From: a virus
Length of the DNA: 45,269 nt
Direction: 5' to 3' (one strand)
IMG/VR virus record: IMGVR_UViG_3300045825_000495
Location: 1-45,269 of that record
Below the pieces are notes generated by a model that was given only the letters and a program-made list of their open reading frames with translations, ran no database searches and had not been told where the DNA came from. This document shows, piece by piece, positions 1 through 7,859 of the stretch (position 1 is its first letter; each line of letters starts with the position of its first letter). The position numbers and the translations under genes were made by a program.

Positions 1-452
1 GGTGTACTTGAACGAACAATCTCAAGTCCCATTACTTTCATTTTAGGAGATGATAATCTAACACCTTCAACGTCAAGAACACGTGCAACATATTTTTTCT
101 TAGCAACAAAAAATCCACTATCAGCAACAATCTCACGATCCATTGCTTGAGCTTCAGGTTCGAAACAGTTCAAATATTCACTCAATTCTGTAAGGGTATC
201 GTTGATTACAGGTTGCAATTTTTCTTCACAGAAATCACTACAGAATGTTACAATATCATCCTTTGTAACATTAGGATTTTCTTTCTTGTGAATATTCACA
301 ATTGGAGATAAAGTGTGGTAACTATTATGAACTAGAATATGATTAGCAACAAAATTATGTGCTTCCTCAACTTCAATGTCATATACCCATTCTTCTTGTA
401 CTCCTATATCTTCTAAAATAAAATTGTTAGTAATTAACATCTCATATTTCAT
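1..452 (-). CDS. 43: DNA polymerase (gp43) C-terminal part preceded by the C-half of a split intein; partial
   Basis: This reading frame begins at ATG 452 (AAGGA about 10 bases upstream) and runs off the window edge after 150 codons. Residues 1-43 are a C-terminal intein half: block F (VYDIEVEEAHNF) followed by ANHILVHN, with the penultimate His and terminal Asn needed for Asn cyclization. The next residue, Ser44, would be the +1 nucleophile. From Ser44 (SYHTLSPIVN) onward the sequence reads as the part of a family B polymerase that follows motif C, entering the thumb. Joined in trans to the 761-2983 product it would restore GDTDS-SYHTL, matching T4 gp43 DTDSIYV. The start overlaps the end of the endonuclease remnant, so translation is probably coupled. 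The 3' end of the gene is outside the window. Confidence 0.9.
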   Translation of the reverse strand, partial: MKYEMLITNNFILEDIGVQEEWVYDIEVEEAHNFVANHILVHNSYHTLSPIVNIHKKENPNVTKDDIVTFCSDFCEEKLQPVINDTLTELSEYLNCFEPEAQAMDREIVADSGFFVAKKKYVARVLDVEGVRLSSPKMKVMGLEIVRSST

Positions 453-777
453 TCATATCCTTATATTTTTCTTTAATTGTGTTTATAATATTGATGAAAA
501 TATCTTCATTTTTTTCATCAGATTCCCATATATTATAACACATATATCCTTGATTTTTTATTAAATCGGTTTTTATTTTATCTTGTAACCATATAGATTC
601 GGAAGTCAATAACTTATTATATGGGTTAGGTGTATCATCTTTCTTATATAAATTTGGATTCGCATGAAAACAATTGCCATTAAATTCAATACATATTTTA
701 ATATCTGTAAGAACAAAATCATATCTATAATATTTTATGGTGATACCGATACAATTATTTCTAATATTGTACGTGTA
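442..777 (-). pseudogene. Vsr-like (EDxHD) homing endonuclease remnant between the two polymerase halves
   Basis: An open frame between in-frame stops encodes about 111 residues with hallmarks of the Vsr-fold homing endonucleases: YDFVL (catalytic Asp), IEFNG, CFHANP (catalytic His), an IWLQDKIK-like segment with Asp, and GYMCYNIWESDEK. There is no ATG, GTG or TTG before the conserved core, and the N-terminal part that normally carries the first Glu of EDxHD is missing. The frame overlaps the 3' end of the polymerase N gene and ends across the start codon of the polymerase C gene. It is most likely a decayed homing endonuclease that once spread the intein. Rescue by frameshifting from the upstream frame or a non-standard start cannot be excluded. 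Confidence 0.75.
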
Positions 778-2983
778 CTACCTTATCACCATTTTTAATA
801 TCTTTTGGTTTTATCTCTGCAAATATACCATCACGTACTACTATCATTGAATGGTCTTCTGTCATTACAACTGAATTGCCATTAACAGTTAATCTATACA
901 TTTTTTTCTTAACTTTGTGTTTCATTATATAATTCACATTATGATAATGCATACCCTTTTCTTGGATAACACCCAAGGTTTTATCATTTGCATCTTTTAC
1001 ATGTTTTACAAAATGATTTTCTTTTGTATTTTCAACCAATCCATTCATTTTATCATAATAATCAGAAATTGTTATATCACCAAATTTTTCAGTATTAATT
1101 ATAGTATCTCCAAGAACTGAACTATCCGTATCCCCTGCAAGAATTGAATCATACCCATAATTATTCATGGTATATCTTGATATTTCCCATGCAGTAACTT
1201 GATTACTTACACGTCCATTTGCCGTAATAGCAGCAGCGATTTCTTCATTAAACAAAACGAAATGTTTATTAGCCATTGCTCCATATAATGCGTTCATACG
1301 AATTTTAGCTGCTAGTTGTTTCGTGTTAAAGAATGCAATCATCTTCTCAGTTTGTTTGATATCTGATGAATCAATATCGATATCTGCTTTTTGATCTTGC
1401 AATAACATCTCATACTTGAACATTTCATTCTTCGCTACTTTACGACCTGCATATATTTCTTTAATCAGACGGGGAACAATACCTAATTTATCATTACGAA
1501 AAAATGCACCATTTATACCTGCTGAAACATTATGTTTCTTGAGAATTTTACCAACTTTTGCGAGGACATCTTTTTGATCCATCCACCTCATGAAATAACC
1601 TTCACGGGTTGACCATGGTGTTGGATTTTTAGAATCGTAATCATTTGATGTAAAATTTCCATCAAGAAATAATATTTTATCACGAATTTTCTTAAGGTCA
1701 TCATGCATCTTATCTTCTGTTACGTATGTCTCGGGTGACATATTACACCATCTCATAATTGATGGATATAGTGATGCAAAGTCAAACGAAACAATCCAGT
1801 TATGTTTTCCTTTTTTAGGATCTGCAACCCAACCACCAACAACCCCATTATACTCAGGATTACCTGAATCATTTGGAAGAATAAGATTATCGGCATATGA
1901 TTGGTTACTAATGTATATTCCCCAAGGTTTAACCGTTCCTAATGCATCATCTACGTTGATACCTGAACTGTATGCAATCATCCGTGTTAGTTCAACAAGA
2001 TTTAGTTTCTCATCCAGTTGATGTAACAGTACAGCATCTTTGATTCCATAATATACGAACTTCTCCCAATCACCGTGCATGAATGCTGAGATATTTTTGA
2101 ATTCGCCATAATCAACTTTTCCTTCACCTTCACCTAATTCCACCTTAATGATGTTTTCAAGTGAGTATGATGTTTGAGTTGTATATGTGAATTTCTTATA
2201 AAGGTCCATCATATCAAGAAGATAGATACCATCCCATGATGTTTGATATTCTTTTTGATTTGACCCAGGAACCGTTTTTTCTTTTACTGATGCACGACCT
2301 ACTGGACTTAAATTACCTTCGCCATATCCCATTTTCTTTGCACGATTTGTAAGATACGGAAAGTCGAATCCATGTCCGTTCCATGCAGTGATAATAGCAG
2401 GTTTAAGGTTATCCATCAATTTGAAGAACGCATAAAACAATTCTTTCTCGCTTGAAAATGATTTGAATATAAGATTAGGAAATTTCTGTCTTAACTCGTT
2501 GTGATATGATTCTGTGATACCTTCATCTGCAAGAATAATAATTTTTTTATTGAATGTATCATATATCTGAATCATGTTAACGGCTGAAGGTGTCACATCT
2601 GCATGAGGAAATCCTTGGTCAGGAAGAACTCGTGTTTCAATATCAAGGTACCATATTCGTGAGGTAAATTCAGTTTGTTGTGTGTAATAATTTTGTCTGA
2701 TATGCCCATAAACTGATGATATCTGACCGTATGTTGAACCACCGATTTGATCTTGGAATTTTATAAATTCTTTATATTCTTTATCATCATCGAAAACATG
2801 TTTCTCAAGGAATATATTCTCATCAAGTAAATATCTGAAATTGGTTGGTTTATTGCCTTTTGATTTTGTATAAATCTCAGGATTATAATTTGCTTTTCTT
2901 ATTACAGATTCTTTTTTATCCTCATCGAAAAAGCGCTCGTATAATGTGTACCCACTTTGGAAAACGTTTTCATAATTATTCAT
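761..2983 (-). CDS. 43: DNA polymerase (gp43) N-terminal part fused to the N-half of a split intein
   Basis: This 740-residue protein holds the 3'-5' exonuclease and most of the polymerase of a T4-type family B enzyme. Exo I is DIE (114-116), Exo II is in NGHGFDF (about 202-208), and Exo III is YYGIKD (about 311-316). Motif A is DFASLYPS (401-408), motif B is K560...NALYG, and motif C is GDTDS (617-621). Directly after motif C, residues 622-740 are an N-intein: block A begins SVLGDT, and block B contains TEDHS (the TxxH motif). The chain stops at GDKVVHVQY, inside the intein, so activity should require trans-splicing with the product of 1-452. The residue before GDTDS is Ala where many family members have Tyr. 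The start has AAGGAG six bases upstream. Confidence 0.92.
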   Translation of the reverse strand: MNNYENVFQSGYTLYERFFDEDKKESVIRKANYNPEIYTKSKGNKPTNFRYLLDENIFLEKHVFDDDKEYKEFIKFQDQIGGSTYGQISSVYGHIRQNYYTQQTEFTSRIWYLDIETRVLPDQGFPHADVTPSAVNMIQIYDTFNKKIIILADEGITESYHNELRQKFPNLIFKSFSSEKELFYAFFKLMDNLKPAIITAWNGHGFDFPYLTNRAKKMGYGEGNLSPVGRASVKEKTVPGSNQKEYQTSWDGIYLLDMMDLYKKFTYTTQTSYSLENIIKVELGEGEGKVDYGEFKNISAFMHGDWEKFVYYGIKDAVLLHQLDEKLNLVELTRMIAYSSGINVDDALGTVKPWGIYISNQSYADNLILPNDSGNPEYNGVVGGWVADPKKGKHNWIVSFDFASLYPSIMRWCNMSPETYVTEDKMHDDLKKIRDKILFLDGNFTSNDYDSKNPTPWSTREGYFMRWMDQKDVLAKVGKILKKHNVSAGINGAFFRNDKLGIVPRLIKEIYAGRKVAKNEMFKYEMLLQDQKADIDIDSSDIKQTEKMIAFFNTKQLAAKIRMNALYGAMANKHFVLFNEEIAAAITANGRVSNQVTAWEISRYTMNNYGYDSILAGDTDSSVLGDTIINTEKFGDITISDYYDKMNGLVENTKENHFVKHVKDANDKTLGVIQEKGMHYHNVNYIMKHKVKKKMYRLTVNGNSVVMTEDHSMIVVRDGIFAEIKPKDIKNGDKVVHVQY

Positions 2984-2998
2984 ATATCTCCTTCATTT

Positions 2999-3007
2999 AT
3001 TATATCA
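2999..3007 (-). promoter_or_regulatory. Possible extended -10 promoter of the polymerase gene
   Basis: TGATATAAT lies just upstream of the ribosome binding site of the polymerase N gene. The TTTAAG element seen at other promoters is absent, and the leader would be only a few bases long, so this is a weaker call than the others. Confidence 0.4.
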
Positions 3008-3027
3008 TAAAACACATTAGAAAGAGA

Positions 3028-4368
3028 TTAAAGATTATTTAATAATTCTCTTAAATCCTCACGATACATGTCCGCAGGTTCTTTTTCTTTGATGTAATCA
3101 TATTCTGCTTTAGCGTCTTTTACATCCTTAACAATTTTTTCAATTGTTTCTTTTGTCAATGAATGAATCGGCATTCTTAATAGATAATCGTAACCATCAT
3201 CAGAAAAGTATTTTTGTTCTTTACAGTAATCAATCAGTGTTTGTTTAGGAACGTTTTTAATTTCAACCTCACCTGCAACTACAGCTTTTACAAATTTGTA
3301 TTTAGAACCAAGAACTTTTAACTCACGCAATAGATCACTTAAGGTAACATCTTTACGTTTATAGTAATATCCCAATCTATATTCAACAAAATACTTGACA
3401 ACATCAACTTCGGTTTCGAAATATTTTAACTCGCTATTCTCATCAAGTGTATTGATATTTTCTGTAATAGACTCATCAATTTTAAACATCTTACGTAATG
3501 TATTCTTAGATGTTAGTTTTGCAAGATTTTCCTTTGTCATCTTAACGACGTAATGAATATCACCGGAAGATTTGTCCTCGTATGATTGAATCGTTTTATT
3601 CTCCACTAATCCATCAAGATAACTTTCATATTTCTCATATGTAACACTAGGTGCAAGCTCAGTAATCTTTAGTGTAGTTGGATTGACAATCTCAATTTTA
3701 CCCTTTGCAATCCATCGACGAATCATACCGTCTTCCTCGACATCAAGCTCAAATGTACCAGAGAACCCATTGATTTTTGGAACAAGTCGTTTAAGTTCTT
3801 TGTCATCTAACTCGTCAAGACATGCATTAATAACATCTGCTGGGTCACGATTTAGAATATTTGTTGCAAACCCAACAGCAATACCACTTGTACCATTTAA
3901 GATAACTGTAGGAATAATTGGTAGGAAGTATTTAGGTTCAATCGGGTCACCATCATCTTCTTTAAATTGAAGTAGATTTTTGTCTTTAAATAGTTTATTG
4001 AAGTTACTGTTAAGTTTAACACCAATATAACGTGGTGCACCTGCTTGAGTTGAACGCAAAGAACCAAATTGTCCTTCACGGTCGAATAATGGCATATTGT
4101 TTTTGAAATCTTGAGCCATACCAGTAATAGCACTTTGAAGGGATGCATCACCATGATGGTATTTTGCATCTGCAGCAGTAGAACCTGCTAGTTGGAAAAT
4201 TTTCTTAGGTTTTTCACCTGAGACACCTTTCCAAAGGCGTGAAGATATATGTAAAATTTTTCGTTGAACTGGTTTTAATCCATCGATTACACTAGGAATT
4301 GCACGATTCTCAATCGTGTACATAGCATAATCATGATATTCTTTATCTAAATAATCGTTAATTAACAA
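3028..4368 (-). CDS. 52: Type II DNA topoisomerase medium subunit (gp52-like)
   Basis: This 446-residue protein matches the breakage-reunion (GyrA/ParC-like) subunit of T4 topoisomerase. It opens with the family N-terminus (DYAMYTIENRAIPSVIDGLK), then KPVQRKIL and the HHGDASLQSAI helix-turn-helix region. The active-site Tyr is probably Y114 in QAGAPRYIGV. GyrA-type C-terminal beta-pinwheel repeats are absent, as in T4 gp52. It should nick and rejoin DNA together with the ATPase subunit at 11605-13491. The start is TTG with AAAGGA upstream. The promoter at 4402-4423 overlaps a Fur-box-like palindrome. The gene is separated from the polymerase gene by 44 bases. Confidence 0.93.
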   Translation of the reverse strand: MLINDYLDKEYHDYAMYTIENRAIPSVIDGLKPVQRKILHISSRLWKGVSGEKPKKIFQLAGSTAADAKYHHGDASLQSAITGMAQDFKNNMPLFDREGQFGSLRSTQAGAPRYIGVKLNSNFNKLFKDKNLLQFKEDDGDPIEPKYFLPIIPTVILNGTSGIAVGFATNILNRDPADVINACLDELDDKELKRLVPKINGFSGTFELDVEEDGMIRRWIAKGKIEIVNPTTLKITELAPSVTYEKYESYLDGLVENKTIQSYEDKSSGDIHYVVKMTKENLAKLTSKNTLRKMFKIDESITENINTLDENSELKYFETEVDVVKYFVEYRLGYYYKRKDVTLSDLLRELKVLGSKYKFVKAVVAGEVEIKNVPKQTLIDYCKEQKYFSDDGYDYLLRMPIHSLTKETIEKIVKDVKDAKAEYDYIKEKEPADMYREDLRELLNNL

Positions 4369-4388
4369 AATAATCCTTTCTTGATATT

Positions 4389-4407
4389 GATAATTGTTAT
4401 CATTATA
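4389..4407 (-). promoter_or_regulatory. Fur-box-like palindrome at the topoisomerase promoter
   Basis: Plus-strand GATAATTGTTATCATTATA matches the 19-base E. coli Fur consensus at 15 positions by eye. It covers the -10 element and the start of the leader of the topoisomerase gene, a position suited to repression. See the sibling sites at 17820, 20917 and 23279. Confidence 0.5.
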
Positions 4408-4423
4408 ACATAATGTTGCTTAA
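4402..4423 (-). promoter_or_regulatory. Extended -10 promoter of the topoisomerase gene
   Basis: On the minus strand TTAAG is followed after a short AT-rich spacer by TGTTATAAT. This matches the recurrent promoter of the window. Confidence 0.7.
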
Positions 4424-4440
4424 TAAATGATAAATGTTAG

Positions 4441-4674
4441 TTATTCTTGAACACGACATGTCCACATTTTCTCTTCATAGTTTATAAAATTGTGTATTGC
4501 ATCAAGTTCAGAGATTTTTGGTGAGTTGAGGAAATCCAAATATGTCTGTGCATAATTCCATTCTTGCCAAGTTCCGAAATCTCTCTCAGTAAAGTTTAAC
4601 AAAATTTGTTTTTGCATATCGCACGGAAGTAACTCAAGTGTATCCTTAAAATGTTCATAGCATATGAATTTCAT
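4441..4674 (-). CDS. Small hypothetical protein, 77 aa
   Basis: A soluble acidic protein with no recognised domain. Its ATG follows the stop of the P-loop protein gene by three bases (TAAATAATG), so translation is probably coupled. The ribosome binding site is weak. Confidence 0.7.
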   Translation of the reverse strand: MKFICYEHFKDTLELLPCDMQKQILLNFTERDFGTWQEWNYAQTYLDFLNSPKISELDAIHNFINYEEKMWTCRVQE

Positions 4675-4677
4675 TAT

Positions 4678-5508
4678 TTACCACGTGTTGATTTTTGGGG
4701 TGTATTCACGAATTTTATCAACTACTTCATCAGTTATCTTCTGTGAATCAACTACATGACCAGATGTCTTAACAACAACATATGTTGCTTTATCAATATA
4801 CATTCCACCTGCATCTGATTTCTTAACTGAGATATCAACACCACGCTTGTTGAAAGCAAGTATAATAGAACCATCCATATATTTTTTTAGGGCATCACCC
4901 ATATCGATTATCTTTTTCATTGTAAGCGATGCACCTTCATGTGTATCGATCAGAATGTCATCGGATACAACTCGCTTACGTTCCTTATTTTGAACCAATG
5001 CAATCTTGACATCATTTACTACCCATACGATATGGATATTTTCTTTTGCGTAACCGAGGTTTGATACATCTGCTGTTAAATTGTTTAATTTTGTTATATC
5101 TTTTAATGTAACATCAAAGATGATATTAGGTTTTCTTTCAGGATCTGCAACGAGAACACTCATGTATGTTGCAATACGATGTTTATCAAGCACCTTCATA
5201 TCAGTAAGTAAAGAATGTAATCGTGATACATCATCAGGATTTTTTAAATCCATCTTTGAGAAATCAATACCATATTCTTTCTTTGCTCGTGCAGAAATAA
5301 GTTCTGATTTTAGCGCTAGTTCTTTTATCGCATCAACATCACAATTGATACCTTCTATAGCAAGAAGTTTATCTTTAACGAAACCCTTACCTGAAGCGGC
5401 GCCACCGGCAAGTATAACAACGTTTCCTGATAAAGGGTATGGTTTATTGCCAACAGTGATCAATACTTCATTTAGTTCTTTCTCGAACAATAAATTTTTG
5501 AATTTCAT
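4678..5508 (-). CDS. P-loop kinase-like protein with a possible capsid-targeting N-terminus
   Basis: This 276-residue protein has a Walker A-like loop, GGAASGKGF (about residues 35-43), and a later hydrophobic strand ending in Asp (NIIFDVTLKD), as in zeta-toxin or AAA-type kinases. I cannot name the substrate. The N-terminus MKFKNLLFE resembles the short capsid-targeting signals of T4 internal proteins, which are cut after LxE/IxE by the prohead protease; three other proteins here start in a similar way. A late-type promoter core, AATAAATA, lies 22 bases upstream of the ATG, which fits late expression. If the signal is real, the protein would be packaged and injected with the DNA. The packaging idea is inference. 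Confidence 0.75.
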   Translation of the reverse strand: MKFKNLLFEKELNEVLITVGNKPYPLSGNVVILAGGAASGKGFVKDKLLAIEGINCDVDAIKELALKSELISARAKKEYGIDFSKMDLKNPDDVSRLHSLLTDMKVLDKHRIATYMSVLVADPERKPNIIFDVTLKDITKLNNLTADVSNLGYAKENIHIVWVVNDVKIALVQNKERKRVVSDDILIDTHEGASLTMKKIIDMGDALKKYMDGSIILAFNKRGVDISVKKSDAGGMYIDKATYVVVKTSGHVVDSQKITDEVVDKIREYTPKINTW

Positions 5509-5529
5509 AAAGTATCCTTATGTTTCTTG

Positions 5530-5537
5530 TATTTATT
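5530..5537 (-). promoter_or_regulatory. Late-type promoter core AATAAATA
   Basis: AATAAATA on the minus strand, 22 bases upstream of the ATG at 5508 and overlapping the stop codon of the HD gene. It differs by one base from the T4 late promoter TATAAATA. The same core occurs at the same distance before 9744, 37074 and 44239. Confidence 0.5.
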
Positions 5538-5982
5538 TACCTGCATCATCTAGGAAAAGAAAGAATTCAAGGTCACGTTTCAATTCAGGATTGATTTTCT
5601 CCCAACGTTTTCCTACACGACGCCCACGGGCTACAAGACCTTTTTCTTTAGAAAGATACATGTCACGAATAAGATAGTGATGACGAACAACATCTTTAGT
5701 CCAATCAGAAATAAAAGGCCAATTTTTAATAATGTGCCAACTCATTTCCTCGTGATTGGTAAAGCTATAATGCCCATTTAGTTTGTCTTTAGGGTTACGT
5801 TGATGTGCAACAAATGGTTTGCCGACATCATGAAGCAACGCAGGACCAATGAAACGAAATTGACCTGATTTAATTGCGTGGAATGCCACTTTGAGGGTAT
5901 GTCCGAGGACACTATGTTTGTGCCATCGGTTTTGTTTAACAAATAATGATGTTAAAAATGTTTTTGAAAAAAACTTGTTCAT
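5533..5982 (-). CDS. HD-domain phosphohydrolase, 149 aa
   Basis: A compact HD-domain protein. His27 or nearby lies in RWHKHSVLGHT, the paired HD is in GPALLHDVGKPF, then comes TNHEE, and a later VVRHHYL supplies more metal ligands. The family hydrolyses phosphate esters of nucleotides or nucleic acids; the substrate here is unknown. Its LLHDVGKPF core closely resembles the HD part of the kinase fusion at 26665-27753. The start has AAAGGA and a clear promoter at 6004-6026. The C-terminus is very basic (KGLVARGRRVGKRW). Confidence 0.85.
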   Translation of the reverse strand: MNKFFSKTFLTSLFVKQNRWHKHSVLGHTLKVAFHAIKSGQFRFIGPALLHDVGKPFVAHQRNPKDKLNGHYSFTNHEEMSWHIIKNWPFISDWTKDVVRHHYLIRDMYLSKEKGLVARGRRVGKRWEKINPELKRDLEFFLFLDDAGK

Positions 5983-6003
5983 ACTATCTTCCTTTGATAC
6001 AAT

Positions 6004-6026
6004 AATTATATCATATTTAACTTAAA
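6004..6026 (-). promoter_or_regulatory. Recurrent extended -10 promoter
   Basis: TTTAAGT, a short AT spacer, then TGATATAAT, about 20 bases upstream of the HD gene start. It follows the Nudix gene end. Confidence 0.75.
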
Positions 6027-6032
6027 GGAAGT

Positions 6033-6548
6033 TTACAAATATGACTTAACTATAATAGTAATAGCTTTCCAATCTTCAATATGATTTACTTCATCTTGTG
6101 AAAACCATTCAACGGTTGCAAGTGCTTCCATATCATTTTCGGGTTGTGGTTCCACTTGTTTTCGAATATCAACTTCTACCATATAAAGATAGCAGTGCTG
6201 GTTTGATTGAGTGCTGACTAGAACCTTTCCTAGAGTACGAATATCTTCAAAAGAAACAACGAATCCTGCTTCCTCACGACATTCTGCAATGACTATTTCC
6301 AACATATCTTCATCCGAATCAAGAGAACCCCCAAAGGCTGATGCACGAAACTCATTAATAGGACATTTGAACTCACGAACCAATCCATATTTGTTTGTTC
6401 TGTGATCATACAATACGAACGCAATAGAATCAACTCCTGCACGTTCTGAGAAGTAATATCGATTGTCCCACGATTTTACCGACAAGAATGGTTCACCCAT
6501 TCTATTCTTTTGTGGGCTTTCCCACAATGTTGTGAATATATTATCCAT
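6033..6548 (-). CDS. Nudix hydrolase, 171 aa
   Basis: A Nudix box is visible in GGSLDSDEDMLEIVIAECR followed by EEAGF. It fits GX5EX7REUXEEXGU except that the Arg of REU is replaced by Ala. The N-terminal strand ends in a FLSVKSWDNRYYF segment typical of ADP-sugar or NDP-X pyrophosphatases, but the substrate cannot be named. T4-like phages carry Nudix hydrolases that trim NADP, ADP-ribose or capped RNA. AAAGGAAATTA precedes the ATG. Confidence 0.88.
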   Translation of the reverse strand: MDNIFTTLWESPQKNRMGEPFLSVKSWDNRYYFSERAGVDSIAFVLYDHRTNKYGLVREFKCPINEFRASAFGGSLDSDEDMLEIVIAECREEAGFVVSFEDIRTLGKVLVSTQSNQHCYLYMVEVDIRKQVEPQPENDMEALATVEWFSQDEVNHIEDWKAITIIVKSYL

Positions 6549-6557
6549 TAATTTCCT

Positions 6558-6806
6558 TTAAATTTTAAGGTTAACAACTTCAGGAACATATTTAGATTGT
6601 GCAAGTTTTTGTTCCTGGAATTTTTTGATTCTTGCTTTATCTTGAATTGCATATAAGGCGGCATCCTCAATGGTTGCAAACCCTATTCCATTAGTTTTGT
6701 TGTTGATAATTTTCCAGTTAGTGCAGAATATAAAGAAATACTTCTCGCGTGTTTGTACTTGATAACTACCATCTTTTCTTAGCTTGATTACTCTGTATTC
6801 AATCAT
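6558..6806 (-). CDS. Hypothetical protein, 82 aa
   Basis: A small basic protein with the start of a possible single-strand-type beta sheet (EYRVIKLRKDGSYQVQ) and a Lys/Gln-rich helix near the C-terminus. I do not recognise the family. AGAAGGA precedes the ATG, and the gene lies just upstream of the Nudix gene in the same operon. Confidence 0.75.
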   Translation of the reverse strand: MIEYRVIKLRKDGSYQVQTREKYFFIFCTNWKIINNKTNGIGFATIEDAALYAIQDKARIKKFQEQKLAQSKYVPEVVNLKI

Positions 6807-6840
6807 GAGGTTTCCTTCTTACTTTATTTGCGTTATTAGA

Positions 6841-7092
6841 TTAGTAACGAATTGTAGATCCTTTAAAGATCAATCCTGAACATACAGTACCTTCGACAGG
6901 TTTACCTAGGAAGTTTGTTGCTGTAAACCCAGTATGATAAAAATCATCTTTCGAACATGCAAACCAACTATACCCGGTCATTTGAATATTTGACATACCT
7001 TCTGAGCTCAATGCCTTTTCTGCATCTGCACGATTTGTACAACCACTAAATAAAATTCCTGCTAACAGGAAACTTAATGCAAGTTTTTTCAT
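6841..7092 (-). CDS. Small phage lipoprotein, 83 aa
   Basis: The chosen start is the Met of MKKLALSFLL. It gives a proper lipoprotein signal with lipobox FSGC, so the protein should be lipid-anchored in the envelope. The mature part (ADAEKALSSEGMSNIQ, then TGYSWFACSKDDFYHTGFTA, a second Cys in GTVCSG, ending FKGSTIRY) resembles a small lipoprotein type common in phages, of unknown function. The ATG overlaps the upstream stop as ATGA, and GGAGGA lies upstream. An earlier in-frame start would spoil the signal peptide. Confidence 0.82.
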   Translation of the reverse strand: MKKLALSFLLAGILFSGCTNRADAEKALSSEGMSNIQMTGYSWFACSKDDFYHTGFTATNFLGKPVEGTVCSGLIFKGSTIRY

Positions 7093-7313
7093 GAAAGGAA
7101 ATCCTCCCAAAACTCATCGTCTTCTGATAGATCAATTAAGATCATATCACCGATACTTTCTTCATATGTGATACCATTTTCTTCACAAAACTCTTCAACG
7201 AACTCTGAATATTCACCTTGAACGATAAGTGTATCGCCGTCAATTTTACCTTTTAACCCGAAATCCTCTTTTAGCCATTGTTTTGTATATGGCTCATATT
7301 GTTTCCAATCCAT
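7089..7313 (-). CDS. Hypothetical acidic protein, 74 aa
   Basis: A strongly acidic small protein (C-terminus SEDDEFWEDFLS). No family is recognised. Its ATG overlaps the stop codon of the 37-residue gene upstream, and its stop overlaps the lipoprotein start, so the three are translationally coupled. Confidence 0.78.
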   Translation of the reverse strand: MDWKQYEPYTKQWLKEDFGLKGKIDGDTLIVQGEYSEFVEEFCEENGITYEESIGDMILIDLSEDDEFWEDFLS

Positions 7314-7426
7314 TAAAATCCTTCCTTGTGTTTAGTTTTGCGTGTATATTTCGATTTGTCTTTAATAGATCTCGTATTCATACGGATCTCACCACGTTGA
7401 CTTTTTAAAATATTTAAATCTCTCAT
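7313..7426 (-). CDS. Very small basic protein, 37 aa
   Basis: MRDLNILKSQRGEIRM begins a 37-residue, Lys/Arg-rich peptide with AGAAGGA before the ATG. It is the first gene behind the promoter at 7461-7482. The stop TAA shares bases with the next ATG. The position and ribosome binding site support it as a real gene; the function is unknown. Confidence 0.65.
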   Translation of the reverse strand: MRDLNILKSQRGEIRMNTRSIKDKSKYTRKTKHKEGF

Positions 7427-7460
7427 TTGAAATTCCTTCTTTCATTCTTTTGATACACTA

Positions 7461-7482
7461 ATTATAACATATTAAGATTAAA
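7461..7482 (-). promoter_or_regulatory. Recurrent extended -10 promoter
   Basis: TTTAATCTTAATA then TGTTATAAT. A weaker copy of the TTTAAG element, driving the run of small genes ending at 6033 or beyond. Confidence 0.65.
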
Positions 7483-7495
7483 GGAACATTAAGAT

Positions 7496-7630
7496 TTATC
7501 TATAGTTATAATATCCATGTGGTGTATGATAAGAATGGTGTGGTCTATACATATCGTATCTGTATGGGTCATAATATGCAACACATCCACTAAACAAAAA
7601 AGTTATTGCTATCAGAATAAGTATTTTCAT
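7496..7630 (-). CDS. Tiny Tyr/His-rich lipoprotein, 44 aa
   Basis: MKILILIAITFLFSGC is a complete lipoprotein signal with lipobox FSGC. It is followed by a mature tail of about 29 residues rich in Tyr, His and Pro (VAYYDPYRYDMYRPHHSYHT). The ATG lies one base after the stop of the 75-residue gene (TAGAATG). It is likely an envelope lipoprotein with a possible metal- or surface-binding tail; function unknown. Confidence 0.7.
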   Translation of the reverse strand: MKILILIAITFLFSGCVAYYDPYRYDMYRPHHSYHTPHGYYNYR

Positions 7631-7631
7631 T

Positions 7632-7859
7632 CTAACACTTTTCTTTCTTTTTACGAGTTCTTTTTATTTTCTTGACCTCTGTAGCGACTACCACATCTTT
7701 TGGAATATCAGATATCATTGCAATACTTATACCCATGAGAGATGTAATCTGTGCATTTTTCTCTACAACATATTTTTGTAGTTCCTCCATTGCACTTGCT
7801 ACTTCATCAGGTACATCATACCATTCTATAGTTTGTCTAATTACTTTCACCCGTTTCAT
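7632..7859 (-). CDS. Hypothetical protein, 75 aa
   Basis: A helical protein with a highly basic C-terminus (KKIKRTRKKKEKC). GAAGGAAAAGA precedes the ATG, which overlaps the end of the dCMP deaminase gene. Function unknown. Confidence 0.75.
   Translation of the reverse strand: MKRVKVIRQTIEWYDVPDEVASAMEELQKYVVEKNAQITSLMGISIAMISDIPKDVVVATEVKKIKRTRKKKEKC

Noticed and set aside
442-2983. One contiguous intein with an endonuclease domain, broken by a frameshift
   Set aside because: Two separate frame changes would be needed, the C-part has its own ATG and ribosome binding site, and separate halves with an endonuclease between are a known arrangement.
5081-5677. Long plus-strand open frame of 198 codons opposite the P-loop and HD genes
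   Set aside because: It runs antisense to two well-supported genes, has no ribosome binding site, and has a composition typical of a shadow frame.
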